From Chthoniobacter flavus (lineage in GTDB: Bacteria; Verrucomicrobiota; Verrucomicrobiia; Chthoniobacterales; Terrimicrobiaceae): DNA of 8,119 nt. Of this stretch, positions 1 through 6,816 are shown one piece after another. The DNA lies in NCBI GenBank assembly GCA_945863785.1, contig CAMBAQ010000082.1:1-8119 (forward strand), in the 5' to 3' direction. A program made the translations under genes and the position numbers. Position 1 is the stretch's first letter. The number at the start of each line of letters is the position of its first letter. The notes under the pieces are model-generated. The model searched no databases, had not been told where the DNA came from, and saw only the letters and a program-made list of their open reading frames with translations.

Positions 1-1685
1 GGTATCCCTTATTGGCATTTGCCACGCTGTTTTGTGCATTGTTGGGGACATTGATGGTCGTGGTCTTCCCAGCGGTTACCCAACAGATCGTCGATCAGGT
101 GATCGGAAAAAATCGTCCGGAATTGCTCTTGCCGCTTGTTTGCGTGGGATTCGCAGCCTTTTTCGCCCAGAATCTTCTTAATTCCCTGCGCATTATTTTC
201 AACAATCACTTCGAGCAGCACGTGATCTTTGATCTTCGCAGCGAGCTTTACGCGCACATTCAAAAGTTGCCCCTTCATTGGTTCGATAACCGTGCGACCG
301 GTGACATTATGACTCGATTGGTCGAGGACGTCACAAGTGTGGAGCGCGTTTTGATCGATGGCATTGAGCAGGGAACGGTGTCCGTCCTTCAAATTCTCGT
401 CGTCAGCGCCCTCATGCTGACCTACAGCCCGATGCTCACGCTTGCAGCGCTTTCTCCCATTCCCCTCCTCGCCGCTGGGGCGATGGCCTACACGCTTACG
501 GCGCGCTCACGTTACCGGCGTCAGCGCAAGGCGGTTTCGGAGCTCAACTCTCTCCTTCACGACAACATTGCCGGCATTCGCCAGATCAAGACCTACACAA
601 GTGAGGAACGGGAGCACATACGCTTTGATGCAGCGAGTAACAAGGTGCGGAAGGAAACTCTCACCGTGATGAAGGCTTGGGCGCTCTACCAGCCAGGCAT
701 GGAGTTTTTGTCTTCGGCCGGATTGCTTATGGTAGCTGGATTTGGAACCGCTCAGGTTCTGCGTGGGGGAATGGAAATTGGTGCACTGGTCGCATTTTTT
801 GTTCTCGTTCGTTATCTCTATGAGCCTGTCGGTCGCTTGCACCAACTCAACCAAATATTCCAATCCGGCCGTGCCGCCGGCGATCGTGTATTCGAGATCA
901 TGGATGCCGATGCGGAGCACGACGAGAGCGAAGGGTCGATATGCCAACCGATTCAGGGACATGTTGTTTATCAGAATGTGAGTTTTGCTTATGACCCGAA
1001 GCTACCTGTGCTCGACGACATTCAGATCGAAGTTCCAGTCGGATCCATGGTCGCTTTAGTCGGGCCTACAGGTGCCGGGAAATCCACGATCGTTAACTTG
1101 CTTGTGCGCTTTTACGAATTCACCAGCGGGGGGATTACGATTGATGGCGTTCCATTGAGGTCGATGTCGCGTCGGCATTTGAGGCACAATATTGCCGTGG
1201 TCACGCAGGAGAGTTTTTTATTCAACGGCACCACGGCGGAAAATCTGCGCATCGGTAAGCCGGATGCTTCCGAGGAAGAAATGTGGGAGGCGCTTCGTGC
1301 GGCGAATGCGGTGGATTTCATTCGCCGATTACCCGAGGGATTGCATACCCCGCTTGGCGAACGTGGAGTGAAGCTCAGTGTTGGTGAGAAGCAACGTCTC
1401 TCCATCGCTCGGGCTCTTCTTAAAAATCCCCCGATTCTGATTTTAGACGAGGCCACAGCGAGTGTGGATACATCGACCGAGAAGCTGATTCAGGAGGCCT
1501 TGGATCATCTCATGGAAAAGCGAACCAGCTTTGTCATTGCACATAGGCTTTCGACTGTGCGCCACGCCGACCAGATTCTCGTTTTGGAACGGGGCCGCAT
1601 TACAGAGCGGGGTCGCCATGAGGAGCTTCTTTCGCAGGGGGGACTCTATGCCGAACTCTGCCGAAGCAGTCTGATTGAGAAATGA
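1..1685 (+). CDS. MsbA-like ABC exporter, permease fused to ATPase (5' partial)
   Basis: Half-transporter of the type IV (MsbA/ABCB) exporter group, expected to work as a homodimer in the cytoplasmic membrane and flip or export a lipid, lipid-linked glycan or drug. The reading frame is open to the left edge (first full codon at 3), so the start lies outside; the TTG at 12 sits inside the first membrane helix and is not the likely start. About 560 residues are visible against roughly 580-600 for the family. The first ~290 residues hold about six hydrophobic segments and an FDNRATGDIMTRLVEDV coupling-helix region. The ATPase follows: Walker A GPTGAGKST (1062-1088), Q-loop VTQES, signature LSVGEKQR (1374-1397; Val in place of the usual second-position Gly, a variant common in this group), Walker B ILILDE (1434-1451) and H-loop His (1542-1544). 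All catalytic motifs are intact. The substrate cannot be read from sequence; the neighbouring polysaccharide genes make a lipid or glycolipid plausible. Confidence 0.95.
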   Translation, partial: YPLLAFATLFCALLGTLMVVVFPAVTQQIVDQVIGKNRPELLLPLVCVGFAAFFAQNLLNSLRIIFNNHFEQHVIFDLRSELYAHIQKLPLHWFDNRATGDIMTRLVEDVTSVERVLIDGIEQGTVSVLQILVVSALMLTYSPMLTLAALSPIPLLAAGAMAYTLTARSRYRRQRKAVSELNSLLHDNIAGIRQIKTYTSEEREHIRFDAASNKVRKETLTVMKAWALYQPGMEFLSSAGLLMVAGFGTAQVLRGGMEIGALVAFFVLVRYLYEPVGRLHQLNQIFQSGRAAGDRVFEIMDADAEHDESEGSICQPIQGHVVYQNVSFAYDPKLPVLDDIQIEVPVGSMVALVGPTGAGKSTIVNLLVRFYEFTSGGITIDGVPLRSMSRRHLRHNIAVVTQESFLFNGTTAENLRIGKPDASEEEMWEALRAANAVDFIRRLPEGLHTPLGERGVKLSVGEKQRLSIARALLKNPPILILDEATASVDTSTEKLIQEALDHLMEKRTSFVIAHRLSTVRHADQILVLERGRITERGRHEELLSQGGLYAELCRSSLIEK

Positions 1686-1736
1686 GAAGCTTGGCCGACT
1701 TCGGAGAATAATCTCGGATACCTAAACAAAGAGCAC

Positions 1737-1764
1737 TTTACAAAAAAGCCCGCCGCGCTAGATT
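1737..1764 (+). promoter_or_regulatory. Candidate sigma70-type promoter for the transferase-exosortase-TPR operon
   Basis: TTTACA (1737-1742, one mismatch to TTGACA) is followed after 16 bases by TAGATT (1759-1764, four of six matches to TATAAT). Transcription would start near 1771, giving a leader of about 30 bases before the ATG at 1803. The site lies in the only sizeable gap of the plus-strand block, where an operon promoter is expected. The match is by eye and of moderate quality. No Shine-Dalgarno sequence is visible before 1803, where the leader is C- and A-rich (CCCCAGACAACCAG). Confidence 0.4.
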
Positions 1765-1802
1765 CTTACTAGCTTTCAACCTGTTCAACCCCAGACAACC
1801 AG

Positions 1803-3275
1803 ATGGTTCCTGAAACCCTTCCAGTACCGGATCAAATCGCAGATATCTTAAGGCCAAAGGCCCTCTTTCCTCGAGGGTTAAAGGTGGTGAGGGGGTCCGC
1901 AAGGGAGAGGTTTTTGATGATTGTACTGCTTATTGTTGATTGCGGAATCTGGCTTGGGATGTATCTTGGTATCACTGAGTTAACTGGTGAGTTTAACCGA
2001 TATGAGTGGGTGGATCTTTATCTTCCGCTGCTGATTTCCGTGTTCACCCTCAGCTTGATTGGGGCCTACGATCCTCGTTCGGAGATGAAATCGCTGGGGT
2101 ATTCGAGCGAGCACCTCATCGCGTGTTTGATTGCCTTTCTAGCGTCGGCTTTTGCCGTTTATATTGTGGCTTCGTTTGGTGGCAAGATCGCCTCCAGTCG
2201 TGCGATTTTCGGATTTTCCTTTCTGGGATTCTCGATTTTAACCCTTTTGCAAAGGCGATTTTTGTATTCCACCGCTATGGGCTCCAGATCGAGTCGCCGG
2301 TTACTCGTGATCAGCGATCCTGAATCCGCTGAGAGGTTTTACAAAAATTACACAGCAAACAAACTCCGGCACAAACTGCACTTTTTTGCGACCAGTGAAT
2401 CGGCGCTGGGGACTCATGTAGCCGGCCCCGGCACCCCCGTTTTTGAGTCTCTCGCCTCTGATGTGCTGAAGACCTTGGAGAATAACATCCACCTCGAACA
2501 CGAAGGTATTCTTTTGGCGTGCTCCACGGAAAGTATTCAAAATGAAATTCTGACTTCGCTAGTGGCTATTCACTTCCAAGAACTTCCTGTTTATACGATG
2601 CACTCGTTTTTTGAGGCATACTGGCATAAAATGCCTCCTGACTTGCTGAGTCGTACTTGGCCTTTGGATTCAGGCTTTCAACTCGTACAGCATTCTCCGT
2701 TTGCTTCGCTCAAGCGGGTCTTTGATGTCTTCGTTGCCGCGATCACTCTCCTTGTCCTTTCTCCTGTCATGGCGATTGTGGCTTTATTGATCAAACTCGA
2801 GCGCAGAGGGCCGATCATTTTTAGCCAAACACGCGTGGGACAGCATGGAAGTCTCTTCACGCTTTACAAATTTCGAACGATGGATGTGGGGAGTGAGTTT
2901 AAGGGGCTATACACTCTTGAGGGAGATCCGCGTGTCACGCGGCTCGGGCACTGGTTGCGCATTTCACGTCTTGACGAGTTGCCGCAGCTTTGGAATGTGC
3001 TGCGCGGAGAAATGAGTCTCATCGGACCGCGTGCGGAATGGATCAAATGTGTCGAGAGGTACGAAGTCGCGATCCCTTACTACCACTTCCGCCATTTGGT
3101 GCGGCCAGGCATCACGGGTTGGGCCCAAGTTAACTATCCCTATGGTTCGAGCATCGAGGACACCATGGAGAAGCTCATGTACGACCTTTACTACATTCGG
3201 CATTTTTCTCTGGCTTTGGATGCCACGGTGGTTCTCAAGACATTGCATGTTATGTTTTTTGGGAAAGGGAGGTAG
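1803..3275 (+). CDS. Polyprenyl-phosphate sugar-1-phosphate transferase (WbaP/WcaJ-type, exopolysaccharide initiation)
   Basis: Membrane phosphoglycosyl transferase of the bacterial sugar transferase family. It moves a sugar-1-phosphate from a nucleotide sugar to undecaprenyl phosphate, the first step of exopolysaccharide or O-antigen assembly. At 490 residues it has the long WbaP/WcaJ layout: four N-terminal hydrophobic segments (about 37-60, 70-90, 104-124, 134-156), a central Rossmann-like soluble region (about 165-290), a re-entrant hydrophobic helix (about 305-331) and the catalytic domain to the C-terminus. Family landmarks are visible: FSQTRVGQHG, YKFRTM, the Asp-Glu catalytic pair in SRLDELPQLWNVLRGEMSLIGPR (D391, E392), RPGITGWAQVNYPYG and the tail DLYYIRHFSLALD. 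The sugar is not predictable. The central domain lacks a clear glycine-rich nucleotide loop (it reads RRLLVISDPESAERF). ATG at 1803 is chosen because the next Met falls inside the first helix. It is first in a tight operon, with 26 bases to the exosortase gene. Confidence 0.95.
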   Translation: MVPETLPVPDQIADILRPKALFPRGLKVVRGSARERFLMIVLLIVDCGIWLGMYLGITELTGEFNRYEWVDLYLPLLISVFTLSLIGAYDPRSEMKSLGYSSEHLIACLIAFLASAFAVYIVASFGGKIASSRAIFGFSFLGFSILTLLQRRFLYSTAMGSRSSRRLLVISDPESAERFYKNYTANKLRHKLHFFATSESALGTHVAGPGTPVFESLASDVLKTLENNIHLEHEGILLACSTESIQNEILTSLVAIHFQELPVYTMHSFFEAYWHKMPPDLLSRTWPLDSGFQLVQHSPFASLKRVFDVFVAAITLLVLSPVMAIVALLIKLERRGPIIFSQTRVGQHGSLFTLYKFRTMDVGSEFKGLYTLEGDPRVTRLGHWLRISRLDELPQLWNVLRGEMSLIGPRAEWIKCVERYEVAIPYYHFRHLVRPGITGWAQVNYPYGSSIEDTMEKLMYDLYYIRHFSLALDATVVLKTLHVMFFGKGR

Positions 3276-3290
3276 GGAGGTGACTCTCCC
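3275..3290 (+). promoter_or_regulatory. Small intercistronic hairpin overlapping a GGGAGG purine box
   Basis: GGGAG (3275-3279) can pair with CTCCC (3286-3290) around a six-base loop, starting in the stop codon of the transferase gene. The 5' arm is part of GGGAGG (3275-3280), the strongest Shine-Dalgarno-like sequence nearby. It lies about 21 bases before the exosortase GTG, too far for a normal ribosome site. No T-tract follows, so it is not an intrinsic terminator. It could affect ribosome re-initiation or RNA stability, or it may be chance. Confidence 0.25.
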
Positions 3291-3301
3291 AGAGATTCCG
3301 T

Positions 3302-4894
3302 GTGAATAGATTTTCCTCTGCCGCCGCTTCCAATGGAGCCGAAAAAAGCCAACCTTGGCTGATTCTTGCATCTGTTCTGCTTGCTTGGTGGATCTCGATT
3401 CGGATGCTTTGGAACGATTGGGAAATCGATTCGCAATACAGTTATGGTTTTTTGGTGCCTATCCTGTGCATGGCGCTTTTTCACATGCGATGGAAAGATC
3501 GTCCCGCCCAAGCACCCGAGGAGGAAACTGGATCCGTCGTGCTGGTCGCTGGTTTTGGTGTCGCGCTCGCTTTATTGCCCCTTTTTTTTGAGGCCAATCC
3601 CGAATGGCGCGTCCTCGGTGTTCTTGGGGCTTTTTTTGCAATCGGCTTCACTCTTGCGCTGTTGAGGTTGATCGGTGGCGCAGCGTGGGTGGGCCATTTC
3701 TTTTTTCCGATTGTCTTTTTTCTGATTGCCGTTCCCTGGCCTCGCAATGCTGAAAACGCGATCATGGGTTGGTTGATGCAAAAAAACACGATCGCCGTGC
3801 TCGAGATGCTTCACTGGTGTGGATTTGAGGCGATGCGGCAGGGAAACCTCATATCACTTCCGACTGGAACGGTCGGTATCGAGGAGGCGTGTAGTGGAGT
3901 GCGCTCACTGCAGAGTGGCATCATGGCCGCTTTTTTCTTGGGTGAAGTTTTTAGGTTTGGATTTTTTTCAAGGGGTGTCCTTGTTTTTGCGGCCTTTGCC
4001 TTAGCGCTTTTTGGAAACTTTCTCAGAGCCTCAGGGCTTTCGATTTTGGCTTCGGTGCAAGGGGTATCGGCCGTAGAAAAATGGCATGACCTCGCAGGGT
4101 ACTTGATTCTAGCTTTCACGATGGGCGGCCTGTGGACGCTCGCGTTATCGTATCAGAGGATAAGAAGCGCGCGGCAGGGTGCAGGGTCGCCAGTCGGAGT
4201 CACTGCCCTGCCTCAAATGGCTTTGTCTCCAATCATTCAGCGCACCGCTTTGGCTTGGATTATACTCGGAGTGATTTCGTTGGGCGGAACGGAAGCTTGG
4301 TATCGTCTGCATGAGGTTCGTAGGACTGAGGAGGTAGAATGGACGATTGCTTCGGGCACTCGGGGCACGAAAGTACAACCGATCGCCGACCGTACGAGGC
4401 GAATGCTTTTTTTCCCGGAGGGCTTTTCCGAACGGTTCACGGATAACAAACAGCAGGTTTGGCACTTTTTTTATTTGCGGTGGCCTGCGGGAAGGTCAGC
4501 GATACAGGCGGTGAGCATTCACGACCCTCAGACTTGTCTTTCAAGTGTAGGCATGGTTTTGGTGAAGCAGCTTGATCCCCAGTTGATCGAGGTCGATGGC
4601 ATGCAGATCTATTTTCGAGTTTTTCTTTTCACGGATCGAGGTCGCTATGTTTTGGTTTACCACGCGATTCTTGCTGATGGTGAGAGGGCGGGGGAAGGTC
4701 GTTCGAGCGCTTATGCCTATACGCTCGCTGGGCGATGGCGTGCGGTGAAGGAGGGGGTCCGCAATCGTGGTCAGCGTTTGATCGAAGCCGCCGCATGGGA
4801 TATCACAGATGTCGATCAAGCCAACGAAACTCTCCGAAAATTTCTCCAATCAACCCTGATCCGCAAGGATGCAAACCTTCAAAATAAACCATGA
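3302..4894 (+). CDS. Exosortase with fused C-terminal EpsI-type domain
   Basis: Exosortases are multi-pass membrane cysteine proteases/transpeptidases thought to cut the C-terminal PEP-CTERM-type tail of secreted proteins, usually in exopolysaccharide-producing Gram-negatives. Residues about 18-285 are a bundle of hydrophobic helices with the three expected catalytic residues: Cys197 in GIEEACSGVRSL, Arg242 in GNFLRASGLS and His262 in EKWHDLAGYL. After a linker, a further hydrophobic helix (about 310-328) leads into a soluble domain ending near 520 with HDPQTCLSSVGM (His407, Cys412), the signature of the EpsI/DUF3485 family found as a separate protein or a C-terminal fusion. The 530-residue length fits the fused form. 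GTG at 3302 is the only usable start: an in-frame TGA lies at 3281-3283, and the next ATG would remove much of the first helix. The stop overlaps the downstream ATG by four bases. The exosortase subtype and the sorted proteins cannot be assigned, because no substrate gene is in the window. Confidence 0.93.
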   Translation: MNRFSSAAASNGAEKSQPWLILASVLLAWWISIRMLWNDWEIDSQYSYGFLVPILCMALFHMRWKDRPAQAPEEETGSVVLVAGFGVALALLPLFFEANPEWRVLGVLGAFFAIGFTLALLRLIGGAAWVGHFFFPIVFFLIAVPWPRNAENAIMGWLMQKNTIAVLEMLHWCGFEAMRQGNLISLPTGTVGIEEACSGVRSLQSGIMAAFFLGEVFRFGFFSRGVLVFAAFALALFGNFLRASGLSILASVQGVSAVEKWHDLAGYLILAFTMGGLWTLALSYQRIRSARQGAGSPVGVTALPQMALSPIIQRTALAWIILGVISLGGTEAWYRLHEVRRTEEVEWTIASGTRGTKVQPIADRTRRMLFFPEGFSERFTDNKQQVWHFFYLRWPAGRSAIQAVSIHDPQTCLSSVGMVLVKQLDPQLIEVDGMQIYFRVFLFTDRGRYVLVYHAILADGERAGEGRSSAYAYTLAGRWRAVKEGVRNRGQRLIEAAAWDITDVDQANETLRKFLQSTLIRKDANLQNKP

Positions 4895-6816
4895 GCGAGG
4901 AGATTGAAGATCCGGTCGATGGACTTCCTGTAGGCACAAAAAAAAGCGCCCGCAAGCGATCCCGAAAGGGCCTGTTTCAACAAGACGATAGTCCCGAGGT
5001 TGTGAATAAAAGCAAATTCTTGCCGGACTACGATACCGAAGAGGTGCCGCCTTCTTTCCGAGAACGAGTGTTCGAAGTGCTCGCTGACATCCGAGTGCGC
5101 ATTATCTTGGGGGTGCTCATCCTATCCGCTCTGGTATGGGCCGTGATCCCTCCTGTTTATAGTTTGCTCAAAATCTGGCGTGCTAGGGATTTGACACATC
5201 AATCTTCGGTGGCTTGGGATCAGGGTGACGAAAGCGGGGCTCTTATGCTTATGCGTCGGGCGGTTTTGATGGCTCCCCAAGATGAAGATATCTTTCGGCG
5301 AGCTCGATTATTAAATGCGCGAATTGGTGATCCCTCATGTATCAAAACCCTGGAAATACTGGCTCATAAAAATGAAGCGAATACGGACGAGTTGATTGCA
5401 CTGGCCGGACAGGCAATCAAAGTGGGAAATCTAAAAACCGCCCGCGCCGCATTTACGAAGATCACCGGCAAACGAACGGTGGAAATGACCATTTTGGAAA
5501 TGCAAATGCTCGCGATGGGAAAAAAAATACCCGATGCCATCGCTCTTGCGAAAAAGTCTCTGCCAGAATTCAACATGGCTGACGCAGAAAAGCTCCGCCT
5601 TGCATTGGCGGCATTGATATGGAATGCCGATCCTCGCGCTGCGGAGGCGATTCTGACTCCCTTAGCTGCATCTCCCAGCGCGAGCGGCATCGCGTCCCTT
5701 CGATTGCTTGCCAAATTACAACTCGATCGCGCAATGCCCAGTAATTCCAGTACGACAGGATTAGGTGATAGGTTGGCCGCTCATCCTTTGCACAATGCCA
5801 GCGACGCACTCCTCGTAGCTGATCTTCGTATCAAGGAGAACCCTGCCAGAAGACAAGCTGTTATAGAGGAGTTGCGTCGTGTTCGTGCCACCGGAAATCC
5901 AGATGAAGAGAATGAATTTGCTCGTTGGTTGAATCGGAGGGGTGCTCATCATGAAGTGATTGATTTTATTGGAAAGGAACGCGCCTTATCCTCCTCGACT
6001 TGGCTTCTCATTTATCTCGATGCATTGGCTGCCATGAATCGCTGGTCGGAGATTTTTGCCCTGCTCGACAGCGATAGTCTTGTTGGACTCTCCGAAACGA
6101 TTCGTTGCCTATTTCTCGCTCACTCCGCTGAAAAAACGGGAGATAAAGCCCGGGCAGAAGAAGCTTGGCGGGAAATGCATCGAAACCTTCTTTATGAAAA
6201 ACCCGAAGGAGCTCTATTCATCGCTGCCTTTGCGATGAAATCGGGAAATGATAAGGAGGGAATTAAGGCCTTTTGGACGCTTGCCCGCCGCCCCGATACC
6301 GCTATGCAAGGCTTTATTGGATTGATTCGATTTACCCCCAAGGGGGCTTCCGCTTCTGAATTGTTGCCGGTTTATTCGGAAATGCTCGAAACCTTCCCAA
6401 ATCTTCAAGATGCGCGCTCCGACTACGCCTATCTTTGCCTTCTGTCTGGGAATAATGTTGAGGAAGCAGTGGCGGTTTCGAGAGAGATTTTTAATAAAGA
6501 ACCGAATTCCTTGGCCGCGCTGAGCGTTGCGGCTCTCGCCTACTACAAGTCAGGCGAGATCTCGCAGGCGGCTTCGCTTTATGATGGGAAGTTGATCGCG
6601 TGGAAGACCGCGCCGGCCCAGTGGAAAGCCATTCGAGTCGCTGTGCTGGTTGCACTCGGGCGCAACAAGGAGGCCGCTGATTTAGCAGCGACCATCGATG
6701 TCACCAATCTTCGTCCTGAAGAGCGTAAACTTTTGGAGCAACCAGATCCTAGCGTGGGATCAGGAAAGGGAGCATTTCGTTCCTATATCAGGAACAATGA
6801 CCTCTGCGCCATCTAG
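4891..6816 (+). CDS. Single-pass membrane protein with TPR-like repeats, exosortase-linked
   Basis: I do not recognise a named family. The 641-residue protein begins with a charged, low-complexity cytoplasmic stretch (residues 1-68, with basic KKSARKRSRKG near 17-27), then one membrane helix (about 71-93, IILGVLILSALVWAVIPP). A long, mostly alpha-helical domain follows, probably periplasmic by the positive-inside rule. TPR-like helix pairs recur: about 104-146, 166-192, 405-430, 440-467 and, most clearly, 509-567 (EEAVAVSREIFNKEPNSLAA, then an AYYKSGEISQAASLYD helix) and 580-602. There is no lipobox and no PEP-CTERM tail. ATG 4891 overlaps the exosortase TGA (ATGA), which suggests translational coupling; no close Shine-Dalgarno is seen. 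Its place recalls the TPR proteins near exosortase loci in Proteobacteria (PrsT), but those are lipoproteins, so this is an analogy only. A scaffold or accessory role in polysaccharide or sorting machinery is inferred. The last ~18 codons overlap the opposite-strand gene. Confidence 0.85.
   Translation: MSEEIEDPVDGLPVGTKKSARKRSRKGLFQQDDSPEVVNKSKFLPDYDTEEVPPSFRERVFEVLADIRVRIILGVLILSALVWAVIPPVYSLLKIWRARDLTHQSSVAWDQGDESGALMLMRRAVLMAPQDEDIFRRARLLNARIGDPSCIKTLEILAHKNEANTDELIALAGQAIKVGNLKTARAAFTKITGKRTVEMTILEMQMLAMGKKIPDAIALAKKSLPEFNMADAEKLRLALAALIWNADPRAAEAILTPLAASPSASGIASLRLLAKLQLDRAMPSNSSTTGLGDRLAAHPLHNASDALLVADLRIKENPARRQAVIEELRRVRATGNPDEENEFARWLNRRGAHHEVIDFIGKERALSSSTWLLIYLDALAAMNRWSEIFALLDSDSLVGLSETIRCLFLAHSAEKTGDKARAEEAWREMHRNLLYEKPEGALFIAAFAMKSGNDKEGIKAFWTLARRPDTAMQGFIGLIRFTPKGASASELLPVYSEMLETFPNLQDARSDYAYLCLLSGNNVEEAVAVSREIFNKEPNSLAALSVAALAYYKSGEISQAASLYDGKLIAWKTAPAQWKAIRVAVLVALGRNKEAADLAATIDVTNLRPEERKLLEQPDPSVGSGKGAFRSYIRNNDLCAI

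Noticed and set aside
507..962. Long minus-strand open frame inside the ABC exporter gene
   Set aside because: It is fully antisense to conserved exporter sequence and its translation shows no domain or membrane pattern; it is a shadow of the real gene.
1374..1397. Variant ABC signature LSVGEKQR as a sign of an inactive ATPase
   Set aside because: Val at this position is common in MsbA-like exporters, and Walker A, Walker B and the H-loop are intact.
1695..1715. Short inverted repeats after the ABC exporter (CCGA-CT-TCGG and GAGA-ATAA-TCTC) as a terminator
   Set aside because: The stems are only four pairs, one loop is just two bases, and no T-tract follows.
3481..4119. Minus-strand open frames inside the exosortase gene with Lys- and Pro-rich translations
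   Set aside because: Their composition is the complement of TTT-rich membrane codons, and the plus-strand frame carries the full catalytic triad.
6735..6816. C-terminus of the TPR protein as an exosortase sorting tail
   Set aside because: It has no PEP-like signature, no terminal membrane helix and no basic end cluster.
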